Shown: positions 48,560 through 56,330 of the stretch, one piece after another
How the letters are laid out: the number at the start of each line of letters is the position of its first letter
How positions within the stretch are numbered: position 1 is the stretch's first letter
NCBI GenBank assembly: GCA_036677805.1
Contig: JAVBVS010000016.1
Coordinates: 62,001-126,000 of the forward strand
Reading direction: 5' to 3'
Origin: SIG78 sp036677805
Lineage (GTDB): Bacteria; Verrucomicrobiota; Lentisphaeria; Victivallales; Victivallaceae
Length of the DNA: 64,000 nt
Notes under the pieces: generated by a model
The model's input: only the letters and a program-made list of their open reading frames with translations
What the model was told of the DNA's origin: nothing
Databases searched by the model: none
Program-made: the position numbers and the translations under genes

Positions 48560-49924
48560 TTATACGCCCAGATCGATCATCGCATCGGCCACCTTGCGGA
48601 ACGCCGCAATATTGGCCCCGGCCACATAATCATCTTCCCGGCTGAATTCAGACGCCGTCCGCCGGCTCACCTCATGGATATTCCGCATGATGCCGCGCAA
48701 CTTCATATCGACCTCTTCGGCAGTCCAGCTCATTCGGATTGCGCTCTGACTCATCTCCAGTCCGGAAGTGGCCACGCCGCCGGCATTGGCCGCCTTGCCG
48801 GGACCAAACAACACCCGTCCGCCCCGGAACACTTCCACCGCTTCCGGCGTACTCGGCATATTCGCCCCTTCGGAAATGCAGACGCATCCGCCGGCCACCA
48901 GCGCCCTGGCATCTTCGGCATTCAATTCGTTCTGCGTCGCCGACGGCAACGCGATATCGGCCCGGGCGAGCTGCCACGGCCGTTTGCCTTCATGATAAAC
49001 GGCTTTGCGGTTGTATCGGGCATACTCCTCGATCCGTCCGCGGCGGTTGTTCTTCAAATCCATGATCCAATCGAGTTTCTCCGACGTCAATCCTTCTTCA
49101 TCGATGATCGTGCCGTTGGAATCCGACAGCGAAATTACTTTGGCGCCCAACGCCATCGCTTTGGCCGCGCCATATTGTGCGACATTGCCCGAACCGGAAA
49201 CCATCACCCGCAGACCTTCAAACGCCATCTTGCGCGTGGCCAGCATTTCACCGGCGAAATAGACGTTGCCATAGCCGGTGGCCTCCGGCCGGATGCGACT
49301 GCCGCCCCAGTTCAAACCGCGCCCCGTAATCGCGCCGTTGGTCGCATTGGTGATCTTCTTGTACTGGCCGAAAAGATAACCGATTTCACGCGCACCGACC
49401 CCGATATCGCCGGCCGGCACGTCGGTATCGGGACCGATATGGCGGTAAAGCTCACGCATCATATTCTGACAAAAGCGCATGATCTCGTTTTCACTCTTCC
49501 CCTTGGGGTCGAAATCGCTGCCGCCCTTGCCGCCGCCCATCGGCAGCGTAGTCAGCGCATTCTTGAAAATCTGCTCGAATCCGAGAAATTTCAGGATACT
49601 CGGATTAACCGACGGATGAAACCGCAAACCGCCTTTGTATGGACCGATCGCACTGTTGAACTGAACCCGGCAACCGACATTGACCTGAATTTCGCCCTTG
49701 TCATCCACCCATGGAATCTGAAAGATAATGGTGCGCTCCGGAATCATCAATCGTTCCAGAATGCGATATTTCTCATACTTTGGCTCCCGGTCCAGCAGTT
49801 TGCTCAGCGACCCGTATACTTCCGTCACGCTCTGGATAAACTCCTGTTCCCAGCCGCGCTGCTGCTGCAACCGGTCCAGCACTTTTCCGACATAACCGTT
49901 CATCGCTACCATAAATTTTCTCAA
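48560..49924 (-). CDS. gdhA: NADP-type glutamate dehydrogenase
   Basis: A 450-residue hexameric-type glutamate dehydrogenase, which aminates 2-oxoglutarate. Family stretches are QVNVGCRVQFNSAIGPYKGG, LPMGGGKGGSDFDPKG (substrate lysines), DTDVPAGDIGVGAREIGYL (catalytic Asp), and VMVSGSGNVAQYGA for the nucleotide. The N-terminus MNGYVGKVLDRLQQQ fits this group well. Three starts are possible: TTG at 49924 next to GGAAGGTGG, ATG at 49912 and ATG at 49903. The Shine-Dalgarno favours the first or second. It is divergent from rlmH. Confidence 0.95.
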   Translation of the reverse strand: MRKFMVAMNGYVGKVLDRLQQQRGWEQEFIQSVTEVYGSLSKLLDREPKYEKYRILERLMIPERTIIFQIPWVDDKGEIQVNVGCRVQFNSAIGPYKGGLRFHPSVNPSILKFLGFEQIFKNALTTLPMGGGKGGSDFDPKGKSENEIMRFCQNMMRELYRHIGPDTDVPAGDIGVGAREIGYLFGQYKKITNATNGAITGRGLNWGGSRIRPEATGYGNVYFAGEMLATRKMAFEGLRVMVSGSGNVAQYGAAKAMALGAKVISLSDSNGTIIDEEGLTSEKLDWIMDLKNNRRGRIEEYARYNRKAVYHEGKRPWQLARADIALPSATQNELNAEDARALVAGGCVCISEGANMPSTPEAVEVFRGGRVLFGPGKAANAGGVATSGLEMSQSAIRMSWTAEEVDMKLRGIMRNIHEVSRRTASEFSREDDYVAGANIAAFRKVADAMIDLGV

Positions 49925-49990
49925 ACCACCTTCCCGGCACCGCAGTCACAAGTGAAAAAACGCAATTTACCCACATTCAAAAAACGAGTT

Positions 49991-50018
49991 ACAATAGTTC
50001 TTCAGGAATATTTTTCAA
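49991..50018 (-). promoter_or_regulatory. Promoter of gdhA
   Basis: On the minus strand TTGAAA (50018-50013), 16 bp, TATTGT (49996-49991); predicted +1 near 49984. Confidence 0.5.
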
Positions 50019-50130
50019 GCCCGTTTAAAAATATTTTTTCGTTTTTTTCAAGCTAACGCGATTGCGCGATTTTGCTGACACGAGACAGCTATTTTTCAAT
50101 GGAATCACGGGATTTCGACCGTCCCTGAAT

Positions 50131-50158
50131 TTGCATTTTCCGGAAGCTCGGTTATCTT
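50131..50158 (+). promoter_or_regulatory. Possible promoter of rlmH
   Basis: TTGCAT (50131-50136), 16 bp, TATCTT (50153-50158). The region 49925-50192 otherwise holds AT-rich sequence and a doubled TTTTTCAAGC (50011 and 50044), with no gene. Confidence 0.45.
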
Positions 50159-50192
50159 TTCATTTCAAGCAACTTTCAAAACCAGCGGAGTC

Positions 50193-50645
50193 ATGAAGCC
50201 GATGAAGAATCTGCTGCTGAAATTCATTGTTGTCGGACGGATCAAGGATATTCACTACCAGGCGAAAATCGCCGAATTTCTGAAACGTCTGAACGCCTAT
50301 GCCAAGATTGAATTGATCGAACTCAAAGACGACAGCGTCGAGAAAGAATCCGCAGCCATCCTGAAGCAATTGGAAAATGAGCGCGGACGGATCATCGTTC
50401 TCGACGAACATGGACAGGAATTCACTTCCGCCGAATTCGCCGCCGAACTCCAGCGCTGCGACTGCAAAATCGTGCTGGTTATCGGCGGCGCTTTCGGCTT
50501 TACCGACGCCGTGCGCGCCCGGGCCGACCTGCTGTTGGCGCTCTCCCGGATGACGCTGACCCACGAACTGGCCAGACTCTGTCTGGCCGAACAGCTCTAC
50601 CGCGCCTGTACCATCATCGCCGGCAAAAAATATCATCACGAATAA
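50193..50645 (+). CDS. rlmH: 23S rRNA (pseudouridine1915-N3)-methyltransferase RlmH
   Basis: A 150-residue SPOUT methyltransferase. The trefoil-knot signature VLVIGGAFGF and LSRMTLTHELARLCLAEQLYRA, ending GKKYHHE, match RlmH closely (E-Q-L-Y-R-A and Y-H). It methylates pseudouridine 1915 in helix 69. The N-terminus is a few residues longer than usual; Met4 (50202) is an alternative start. Confidence 0.95.
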   Translation: MKPMKNLLLKFIVVGRIKDIHYQAKIAEFLKRLNAYAKIELIELKDDSVEKESAAILKQLENERGRIIVLDEHGQEFTSAEFAAELQRCDCKIVLVIGGAFGFTDAVRARADLLLALSRMTLTHELARLCLAEQLYRACTIIAGKKYHHE

Positions 50646-50745
50646 ATCGATGGCAAACAATTTTCATGTTTTGACACTCATTATATCGGATGAAACCAAA
50701 CGGGGACCGCTAAAGCTGTTCCCCATAACGAGAAAGGTTGAAACG

Positions 50746-51228
50746 ATGAAAAAGCGGAATGTGATGTCGGCCATGCTGATCGGTGGGGCTTTGCTAACCA
50801 GCGGAATGCTGTTCGGCGCGGATGTGCAGCCCCCGGAACCGCCCCAGGCCGGTCCGGCCATGCGGCGCGGCGCGGGAATGATGCAGCGCGACCCCCTGAT
50901 GATGACCGCCCGGCTGGTGATGGACGAACTCAAAGCGTACAAAGCCGACCCGACGGCGGAAAATCTGACCAAACTGGAAACGGCGCTCAAGGCCGCCATG
51001 GTCAAGGATACCGCACAGCGCAAGGAAATGCTCGAAAAACGCCAGGCGGAAATCAAGGAAACGCTGGCCAATCTCGACAAAACCCAAGAACAGCGCATCA
51101 CCGATTTCATGGCCAAGGTCAAGTCGGGAGACCTCAAACTGCCCGAACGTCCGGGCAAGGGCGCGGGACGCGGCGAACGGCGCGGACCGGGAGCGCCTCC
51201 GGCTCCGGAAGCCGAACCCCAGGATTAA
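50746..51228 (+). CDS. Small secreted helical protein
   Basis: A 160-residue protein with a signal peptide (about 1-23, ending in FGADV), a Pro/Gly/Met-rich stretch (about 25-45), a charged helical core (about 45-130) and a Gly/Arg/Pro-rich tail. The helical body with QRKEMLEKRQAEIKETL and EQRITDFMAKVK recalls Spy/CpxP-like or heavy-metal-resistance periplasmic proteins, which bind unfolded proteins or metal, but no LTxxQ motif is present, so this is weak. GAAAGG precedes the ATG at 50746. A terminator follows at 51247. Confidence 0.6.
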   Translation: MKKRNVMSAMLIGGALLTSGMLFGADVQPPEPPQAGPAMRRGAGMMQRDPLMMTARLVMDELKAYKADPTAENLTKLETALKAAMVKDTAQRKEMLEKRQAEIKETLANLDKTQEQRITDFMAKVKSGDLKLPERPGKGAGRGERRGPGAPPAPEAEPQD

Positions 51229-51246
51229 TCCTCTTTGCGGCATAAA

Positions 51247-51277
51247 AAACGCCGTCCGTCCGGGCGGCGTTTTTTTA
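51247..51277 (+). terminator. Rho-independent terminator
   Basis: AACGCCGTCC / GGGCGGCGTT with one G-T pair, A-run before and seven T after, 18 bases past the stop of the small secreted protein. The symmetric A/T runs would allow use from both sides. Confidence 0.88.
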
Positions 51278-51374
51278 TTTTCATCATGATCCGATCTATA
51301 TCGGGCACGAATCCTGGAGTTTATCAACCAATAATGGGAATGTTATGATAAAGCGCCGGATAGGCAGACGCGCA

Positions 51375-51421
51375 GTCGAAAAAAATCGGGGATACTGGAG
51401 GTATCCACAATTTTTTTCGAC
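51375..51421. terminator. 47-base perfect nested hairpin
   Basis: GTCGAAAAAAAT (51375-51386) and ATTTTTTTCGAC (51410-51421) are exact reverse complements, enclosing GGATAC / GTATCC with 3-base interruptions. It lies 58 bases after the stop of the pseudopilin gene read on the minus strand. It may be a terminator with T-tract inside the stem or a protein-binding palindrome. Confidence 0.5.
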
Positions 51422-51479
51422 AAACGAATGGCTGTCCGCCGCCAATCAGAGCGTTTTCGCTTATTTGGTTGATAAGCTT

Positions 51480-52148
51480 TTAATCCTCATCGCTGATATA
51501 GCTGTTGCCGACCCACTCCTTCACGAAATGATGGTTTTCATCCACCGAACCGTCGCCGATGGTTTCCTTGAAACGCTGGAATGCGGCATGGCCATCCACA
51601 AAAAGATAGTTGGCGCCCTTGCTGTGCCGCTCGTGCGCAACCATATCCTGCCATTCGTCGGGATCTTCCATGGCATGATAGCACTGATGTTCGATGGCGG
51701 TTTCGGGGCTGTCTCCGCCCCGTTCGGAAAGCACGATATTCCATGACGGGTCGTTCAGGCTGTCGCGGCTTTTGCCGAACGTCATCAGTCCGTTGATGAC
51801 ATAACTCTGGCGTGCCTTATCGGGGTCGTCGCTCTTGACGAAACCGGTATCGCTCGGACAATGCAGATATTCCAGCTGATAACCGTAATCAAACAACGGC
51901 TGAAACCACTGGCCGCCGGTTTCGGTATGACTGGCGAAGGTCCCGATATGAACCACCGGGTAAGCCCCCTTGTGATCGTCGGCATAGAAAGTCAAGGCAT
52001 AGGAAGCCTGTTTGAGGTTGTTGATACAGGAGGCCGACCGGGCGCGTTCCCGCGCTGCGGATAAAGCAGGAAGCAGCATCGCCGCCAGAATGGCGATGAT
52101 GGCAATCACCACCAGGAGTTCTATCAAAGTAAAGATATTTTTTTTCAT
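51480..52148 (-). CDS. Pseudopilin-like H-x9-DG protein
   Basis: A 222-residue protein with the leader MKKNI and FTLIELLVVIAIIAILAAML, then SAARERARSASCINNLKQ, a cassette almost identical to that at 24919. The C-terminal motif is RHSKGANYLFVDGH (H-x9-DG), with HCPSDTG in the middle. It stands alone, without visible pilus genes. The residue before Phe is Ile. It may be an export-guided surface protein. Confidence 0.87.
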   Translation of the reverse strand: MKKNIFTLIELLVVIAIIAILAAMLLPALSAARERARSASCINNLKQASYALTFYADDHKGAYPVVHIGTFASHTETGGQWFQPLFDYGYQLEYLHCPSDTGFVKSDDPDKARQSYVINGLMTFGKSRDSLNDPSWNIVLSERGGDSPETAIEHQCYHAMEDPDEWQDMVAHERHSKGANYLFVDGHAAFQRFKETIGDGSVDENHHFVKEWVGNSYISDED

Positions 52149-52343
52149 AATTTTCAGATCCGAAAGTTGATCATTGCAGAAAAATTCCGCTCCGCGGCGG
52201 ACAATGCCGCGACATCAGACAGGATTCGGACAGGACGGCCCGGGCGGCAGAAACCGCCGCGTTCACCGGACGACAATCAGTCCGGCAAATGTGCAATCGC
52301 CAGTCAAAGTGGAAGTTTGAGAATGATCAGCGCGCCGTCTCTG

Positions 52344-52724
52344 TCAGACCAGCGCCGGCGGCCCGCGGGCCGAAAAAACCAGCAGCGCCGCAATGCCGTG
52401 TCCGGACGGCAGCGCCGGAAAGAAGGCCGGAACCTCGGCCGTCGGACAGAACGAAATTCCGTCAGGACAATCGCCCTCCAGCAACAGCCCGGCGCAAAGC
52501 GGACAGTCAAAGCGATGCTGAGCATAGGTAAGGGGAATATGCGACGACGTCCGCCATGACAGCTGGGACTGACTCGGAGGCGTTTGCTGCCGCCAGCCCG
52601 AGGCGCCGCCGTGGGCGCCCGGCGGACAATGCCACAGCCAGTGCGCGGCGCTGCTGAGCGAAAATACCATCACGCTCAACAACAGCAAAGAACTGTAGAT
52701 TTTCTGCCGTCGGCAATGCCGCAT
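52344..52724 (-). CDS. DUF2946-like small membrane/exported protein
   Basis: A 126-residue protein with an N-terminal hydrophobic segment (about 11-30) followed by a His/Pro-rich stretch (HWLWHCPPG), a central RFDCPLCAGLL motif and a hydrophobic C-terminal end closing in ARGPPALV. CPLC plus the RGPP tail recall the DUF2946 family of short membrane proteins, which are often near copper or heme transport genes. Nothing of that kind is adjacent here. I prefer the ATG at 52724, with AGGGAG 10 bases before it, to the ATG at 52745. The 195 bp between it and the pseudopilin hold no gene. Confidence 0.6.
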   Translation of the reverse strand: MRHCRRQKIYSSLLLLSVMVFSLSSAAHWLWHCPPGAHGGASGWRQQTPPSQSQLSWRTSSHIPLTYAQHRFDCPLCAGLLLEGDCPDGISFCPTAEVPAFFPALPSGHGIAALLVFSARGPPALV

Positions 52725-52854
52725 CAACCGATATCTCCCTTGCATCAGGAACCACTCATACCAAATACATTATATCGCCAATCCCCCGGAAATGCAAATT
52801 TTTTGTTCTTTTTCGACATTTTTTGTCACCGCGTTATCCGGAGCCGAAAAAAAA

Positions 52855-53652
52855 TCATTCGTCGCGCAGCAATGCCATCATCCCGATATCATTGCGTTTT
52901 TCCGCAATGTCCAGCGCGGTTTCGCCGGCCCGGTTCCGATGTGCCCGATCGACCTTGAGTTCGATCAGGCGCGCCGCCAGCAACGGCATCCCCCGGCGGA
53001 CCGCCAGCATCAGGATCGTGTCGCCGGCGCCATCGGTTTCATCCGGGGCCGCGCCGCCGGCCAGTAACCGGACCGCCGCCAATTCATGACCGTGCCGGAC
53101 CGCCTGACTCAACGCCCCCCTGCCCGCTGCCACGCCGGGCCATGTCGCAGCTCCGGCATTCAAAAGATAATCAATCACTTCCCGGCGATCATTTTCCGCC
53201 GCCAGCACCAGGGCGGTACGGCCCTCGGCGCTGCCGCCGTCGATCCTGGCGCCGGCGGCCAACAACCGTCTGACCGCCGCCAGATTTCCGGCCCCGGCGG
53301 CGACCGCCAGCGGCCGGACGCCGAGGCTGTCGGGCGTTTCCGTCCCGGCGCCGTGAAACAATAACACCTCGATGCATTCAGGCTGTCCTGTGCCGGCCGC
53401 CAGATTCAGCAACGGACGCCCGGCGCCATCCCGGACCGGAAGCGCGGAGTTTCGCCCCAGCAGAAATCCCAGCCGGACATAGTCATTGCGGAGAATCGCC
53501 GCCGCCAATTCGTCCGGATCCGCCATGACCGCATGCGCCTTCCCGTCGTCACGATCCGGCGCCAGCAGCAGCCAGCCCCAAAACAGCAAAAGAGCGCCGG
53601 CGACAATCCATCTTGCCGCCCGGCGCCATTGCTTGAAGCCCGGAATCGCCAT
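52855..53652 (-). CDS. Membrane-anchored ankyrin repeat protein
   Basis: A 265-residue protein with one transmembrane helix (about 15-31) and at least five ankyrin repeats (about 48-262). Examples are GRPLLNLAAGTGQPECIEVLL, GVRPLAVAAGAGNLAAVRRLL, GRTALVLAAENDRREVIDYLL, and AGDTILMLAVRRGMPLLAARL. Ankyrin repeats bind partner proteins; the basic N-terminal end (KQWRRAARW) suggests the repeats are extracytoplasmic. The start shares a base with the lexA stop (TGATG), so it is coupled to lexA, an unusual pairing. Confidence 0.85.
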   Translation of the reverse strand: MAIPGFKQWRRAARWIVAGALLLFWGWLLLAPDRDDGKAHAVMADPDELAAAILRNDYVRLGFLLGRNSALPVRDGAGRPLLNLAAGTGQPECIEVLLFHGAGTETPDSLGVRPLAVAAGAGNLAAVRRLLAAGARIDGGSAEGRTALVLAAENDRREVIDYLLNAGAATWPGVAAGRGALSQAVRHGHELAAVRLLAGGAAPDETDGAGDTILMLAVRRGMPLLAARLIELKVDRAHRNRAGETALDIAEKRNDIGMMALLRDE

Positions 53653-54284
53653 CAGTATTCGCGCTGCAGGGCAATCACCCGCCCCTGAAGTTGCACCTGG
53701 TTGGCCGGATAGACCTGGGTGCTGAACTCGGCGTTGGCCGGGCGCAGTTCGATGCGGCCGCCCTTCAACGGGAAATAGCTTTTGACCGTGGTTTCATTGT
53801 TGACCAACGCCACCACAATATCGCCCGGACGCGCTTCCGCGCCCGGGTTCACGACCACCACATCCTCGTCGTAAATTCCGAGTTCGCGCATGCTTTCGCC
53901 ATGCACCCGCAATGCAAACAGGCGTTTCTGGTCGGCGCGATCCACCAGTTTCCCAGTCACATAGATCTCGCCTTCGCGCACTTCGGGGCTGTCGGCGGGC
54001 ATACCCGCGTTGATCCGTCCCAACAATGGAACGGGCAATACGAAAGACATTTGCCGGACGGTATTTTTCACCCGGTTCAAACTGATGCTGCGCGCCTTGG
54101 AGCTGCGACTCAATTGATTCTTGCGCTGCAGCGCTTTCAGATGCGCAAACACCGTCGACGTCTTGATCCCGAAATTATCGGCGATTTCATAAACGGTCGG
54201 GGCCATCCCCTCGCGCTCGAGAAACTCCTCGATAAAGTCAAGTATCCGTTTCTGTCGTTCCGTCAAAGCTTTCATACCATGCAT
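53652..54284 (-). CDS. lexA: LexA SOS repressor
   Basis: A 210-residue LexA. The winged helix (about 8-72) has TERQKRILDFIEEFLEREG and PTVYEIADNFGI; the C-terminal peptidase has the self-cleavage site Ala93-Gly94 in RINAGMPAD, Ser131 in VHGESM and Lys168 in TTVKSYF. LexA represses DNA-damage genes until RecA-stimulated cleavage. Met4 (54275) may be the true start. The gene lies behind a lipoprotein and an aspartate aminotransferase and overlaps the ankyrin gene by one base. I found no clear SOS box in the 80 bp upstream. Confidence 0.95.
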   Translation of the reverse strand: MHGMKALTERQKRILDFIEEFLEREGMAPTVYEIADNFGIKTSTVFAHLKALQRKNQLSRSSKARSISLNRVKNTVRQMSFVLPVPLLGRINAGMPADSPEVREGEIYVTGKLVDRADQKRLFALRVHGESMRELGIYDEDVVVVNPGAEARPGDIVVALVNNETTVKSYFPLKGGRIELRPANAEFSTQVYPANQVQLQGRVIALQREY

Positions 54285-54364
54285 GCCCTTTCCCAGCGAG
54301 TTAACACCGAATCCATCAACCTTGTCCGGTTCCCCGCAATCGTTGGCGATCTACCCTCTCCGGC

Positions 54365-54886
54365 TCATATTTTAAACCGGAAGCCGACAATTTTATACTC
54401 CCCGTCCAGTTTTCCCATCCACAGTTCGAAAAGCATATCGGCCCCGGTTTCGGGAGCGACGCTTCCAGCCTCCTCCTTTTTTTCGGCTTCCGTCTTCTTC
54501 GGTGCGAAGGTCACTTTCCAAAGCAACAGCTTATAGGGCGGCGTATTCAGATCGGTCAGGTAGGCGAACGACTGAATTCCGCCATTGGCTTTGACCACTT
54601 TTTCCACCACCGCATTGAACCGTTCCGGGGTCAATTTGTCCTTGGCGTCGCCGACCGGCAATCCGGCTGTCGCCGCGAAATCGCCATTCTGCAGCGCCTT
54701 CAGCAGCTTGGCGCCGGCCTCCCGGCCCATGGTCACCACGGATTCAGCCGCGGAAGTCTCGATCTCGGTCAAACGCGGCGGCTTCGTTTCTTCCTTCTCG
54801 CCGGAGGATGGGGATGCGCACCCGGCGCCCAAAAGGATTGCCGCCATGCCGATCACACCGACTTTCAAACCGTTCCTTATCATCAT
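54365..54886 (-). CDS. Lipoprotein of unknown function
   Basis: A 173-residue protein with a lipoprotein signal: AILLGAGC, Cys at about residue 23, then a Ser/Glu/Lys-rich linker. The mature part is helical with SFAYLTDLNTPPYKLLLWKVTF and a beta-rich ending (DGEYKIVGFRF) that looks like an NTF2-type or DUF3887-like fold in shape, but the match is too weak to name. It starts 23 bp after the aminotransferase stop. The 80 bp between it and lexA contain no obvious terminator. Confidence 0.75.
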   Translation of the reverse strand: MMIRNGLKVGVIGMAAILLGAGCASPSSGEKEETKPPRLTEIETSAAESVVTMGREAGAKLLKALQNGDFAATAGLPVGDAKDKLTPERFNAVVEKVVKANGGIQSFAYLTDLNTPPYKLLLWKVTFAPKKTEAEKKEEAGSVAPETGADMLFELWMGKLDGEYKIVGFRFKI

Positions 54887-54909
54887 GCCACCGCCCTTTC
54901 GTCAACGGG

Positions 54910-56097
54910 TTACTTCTTCAAACCGGCGGTGAACGCAGCCAGACGTTCGGCCGCCTGCCGGATATTCGTCTCGCTGCACGCATACGAAAGCCGGATCGTG
55001 CCCTCGGCGCCGAAACTCCGGCACGGAATCGCCGCCAGCTTTTCCGTCTCCAGCAGCCGGGTGCAGAATTCGTCCGAACTCAGCCCGAAGCCGCTCACGT
55101 CGCACAGCAAATAGAACGCTCCCTGCGGCCGCAGGCATTTGACCCCGGGAATCGCACCGACCAGCCGGTGGATCAGGTCGCGGCGGGAAGCGAAGGCGCG
55201 ACGCATTTTTTCCACTTCTTCCTCGGCCTTGCCTTCCAATGCGGCCATGGCGCCATACTGGGCAAAGGTGGTGACATTGCTGGTGGTATGGCTCTGGAGC
55301 GCGATGATCCGCTTGGTCAGCCAGAGCGGCGCGGTCAGATATCCCACCCGCCAGCCGGTCATCGAATAGGTCTTGCTGAAGCCGTTGACCGTAATGGTCC
55401 GCTCGCGGATGGCATCCGAAAGCGAGGCAATGCTGACATGCGGCCGATCGGTGTCGTAAACCAGTTTTTCGTAGATTTCATCGGACAGCACCATGAAATT
55501 GTGCTTGACCGCGACTTCGGCAATGGCCGCCAGCCGATCGCGGGAATAAACCGCGCCGGTCGGATTCGACGGCGTGTTCAGAATCAGCAGCTTGGTATGT
55601 TCAGTCACAGCAGCTTCCAGTGCCGCCGGATCGAGCTCGAAATTATCTTCGGCGCGAGTCTTGATCTCGACCAATTTGGCGCCGGTGGCGTGGACCATTT
55701 CCGGATAGCTCAGCCAATACGGCGCGGGAATAATCACCTCGTCGCCGGGACCGCACAGCGCCGCGATCGCGCTGAACACCGAAAATTTGGCGCCGGGGGC
55801 CACCACCACCTGCTCGAACGCGCCGGGAATGCCATTTTCCTCGGCGAATTTCTTCGCCACCATTTTGCGCAGCTCAGGCAGGCCGCTGGCCGGGGTATAA
55901 TAGACTTTCCCGTCATTCAACGCTTTGATGCAGGCATCTTTAATCGCCCGTGGAGTATCGAAATCCGGCTCGCCCGCCGCCATGCTGCATACATCCTGGC
56001 CTTCCGCCTTGAGCGCCTTGGCCTTGGCCGTGATCGCCAACGTCGCCGACGGCGTCAGACCGCCCATGAAACCGGAAATTTTCTGCAAATCCCGCAT
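54910..56097 (-). CDS. aspC: Aspartate aminotransferase, class I/II
   Basis: A 395-residue fold-type I aminotransferase of the bacterial type Ib (AspAT) group. Family stretches are AAGEPDFDTP, YTPASGLPELR, NTPSNPTGAVYS (Asn of PLP binding), LSDEIYEKLVYD, and NGFSKTYSMTGWRVGY with the PLP Lys at about residue 235. RLSYACSETNI holds the Arg that binds the substrate carboxylate. It interconverts aspartate and oxaloacetate, possibly also other acids. First gene of the unit leading to lexA; only a weak AAGAAG precedes the ATG. Confidence 0.92.
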   Translation of the reverse strand: MRDLQKISGFMGGLTPSATLAITAKAKALKAEGQDVCSMAAGEPDFDTPRAIKDACIKALNDGKVYYTPASGLPELRKMVAKKFAEENGIPGAFEQVVVAPGAKFSVFSAIAALCGPGDEVIIPAPYWLSYPEMVHATGAKLVEIKTRAEDNFELDPAALEAAVTEHTKLLILNTPSNPTGAVYSRDRLAAIAEVAVKHNFMVLSDEIYEKLVYDTDRPHVSIASLSDAIRERTITVNGFSKTYSMTGWRVGYLTAPLWLTKRIIALQSHTTSNVTTFAQYGAMAALEGKAEEEVEKMRRAFASRRDLIHRLVGAIPGVKCLRPQGAFYLLCDVSGFGLSSDEFCTRLLETEKLAAIPCRSFGAEGTIRLSYACSETNIRQAAERLAAFTAGLKK

Positions 56098-56245
56098 CTT
56101 CTTTTCTCATCCCATTCGATTTTGAGTGACTGCCAACCTTCCCCTCTCGGGGCACCTGAATAAATTATCGCCAAATTGCAATAATCCAAATTTTGATCGC
56201 TATTTTTTTATATTTTTTCAGACTCCGGGACCGGTTTTTTTGTTC

Positions 56246-56257
56246 GCCCGATCGGGC
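56246..56257. promoter_or_regulatory. Palindrome upstream of the glmS promoter
   Basis: GCCCGATCGGGC, a perfect 12-bp palindrome ending 8 bp before the -35 of glmS. Candidate operator. Confidence 0.4.
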
Positions 56258-56265
56258 AATAATAT

Positions 56266-56294
56266 TTGACAACAGCCCATCCGTGAAGTATCTT
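56266..56294 (+). promoter_or_regulatory. Promoter of glmS
   Basis: TTGACA (56266-56271), 17 bp, TATCTT (56289-56294); predicted +1 near 56301, leaving a leader of about 30 bases. This is too short for a glmS ribozyme, and none was recognised. Confidence 0.75.
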
Positions 56295-56330
56295 AATAGG
56301 ATTCAACAAGCAGGGTGGAGGAAAACTAGC

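Noticed and set aside
48467..50056. 529-codon plus-strand ORF opposite gdhA
   Set aside because: gdhA is unambiguous; the opposite frame has no domain and no start context.
51345..51746. 133-codon plus-strand ORF that includes the 47-base hairpin
   Set aside because: Most of it is antisense to the H-x9-DG pseudopilin, and its protein shows no family features.
56295..56330. glmS ribozyme
   Set aside because: The predicted leader is about 30 bases, far shorter than the ribozyme, and no core sequence is seen.
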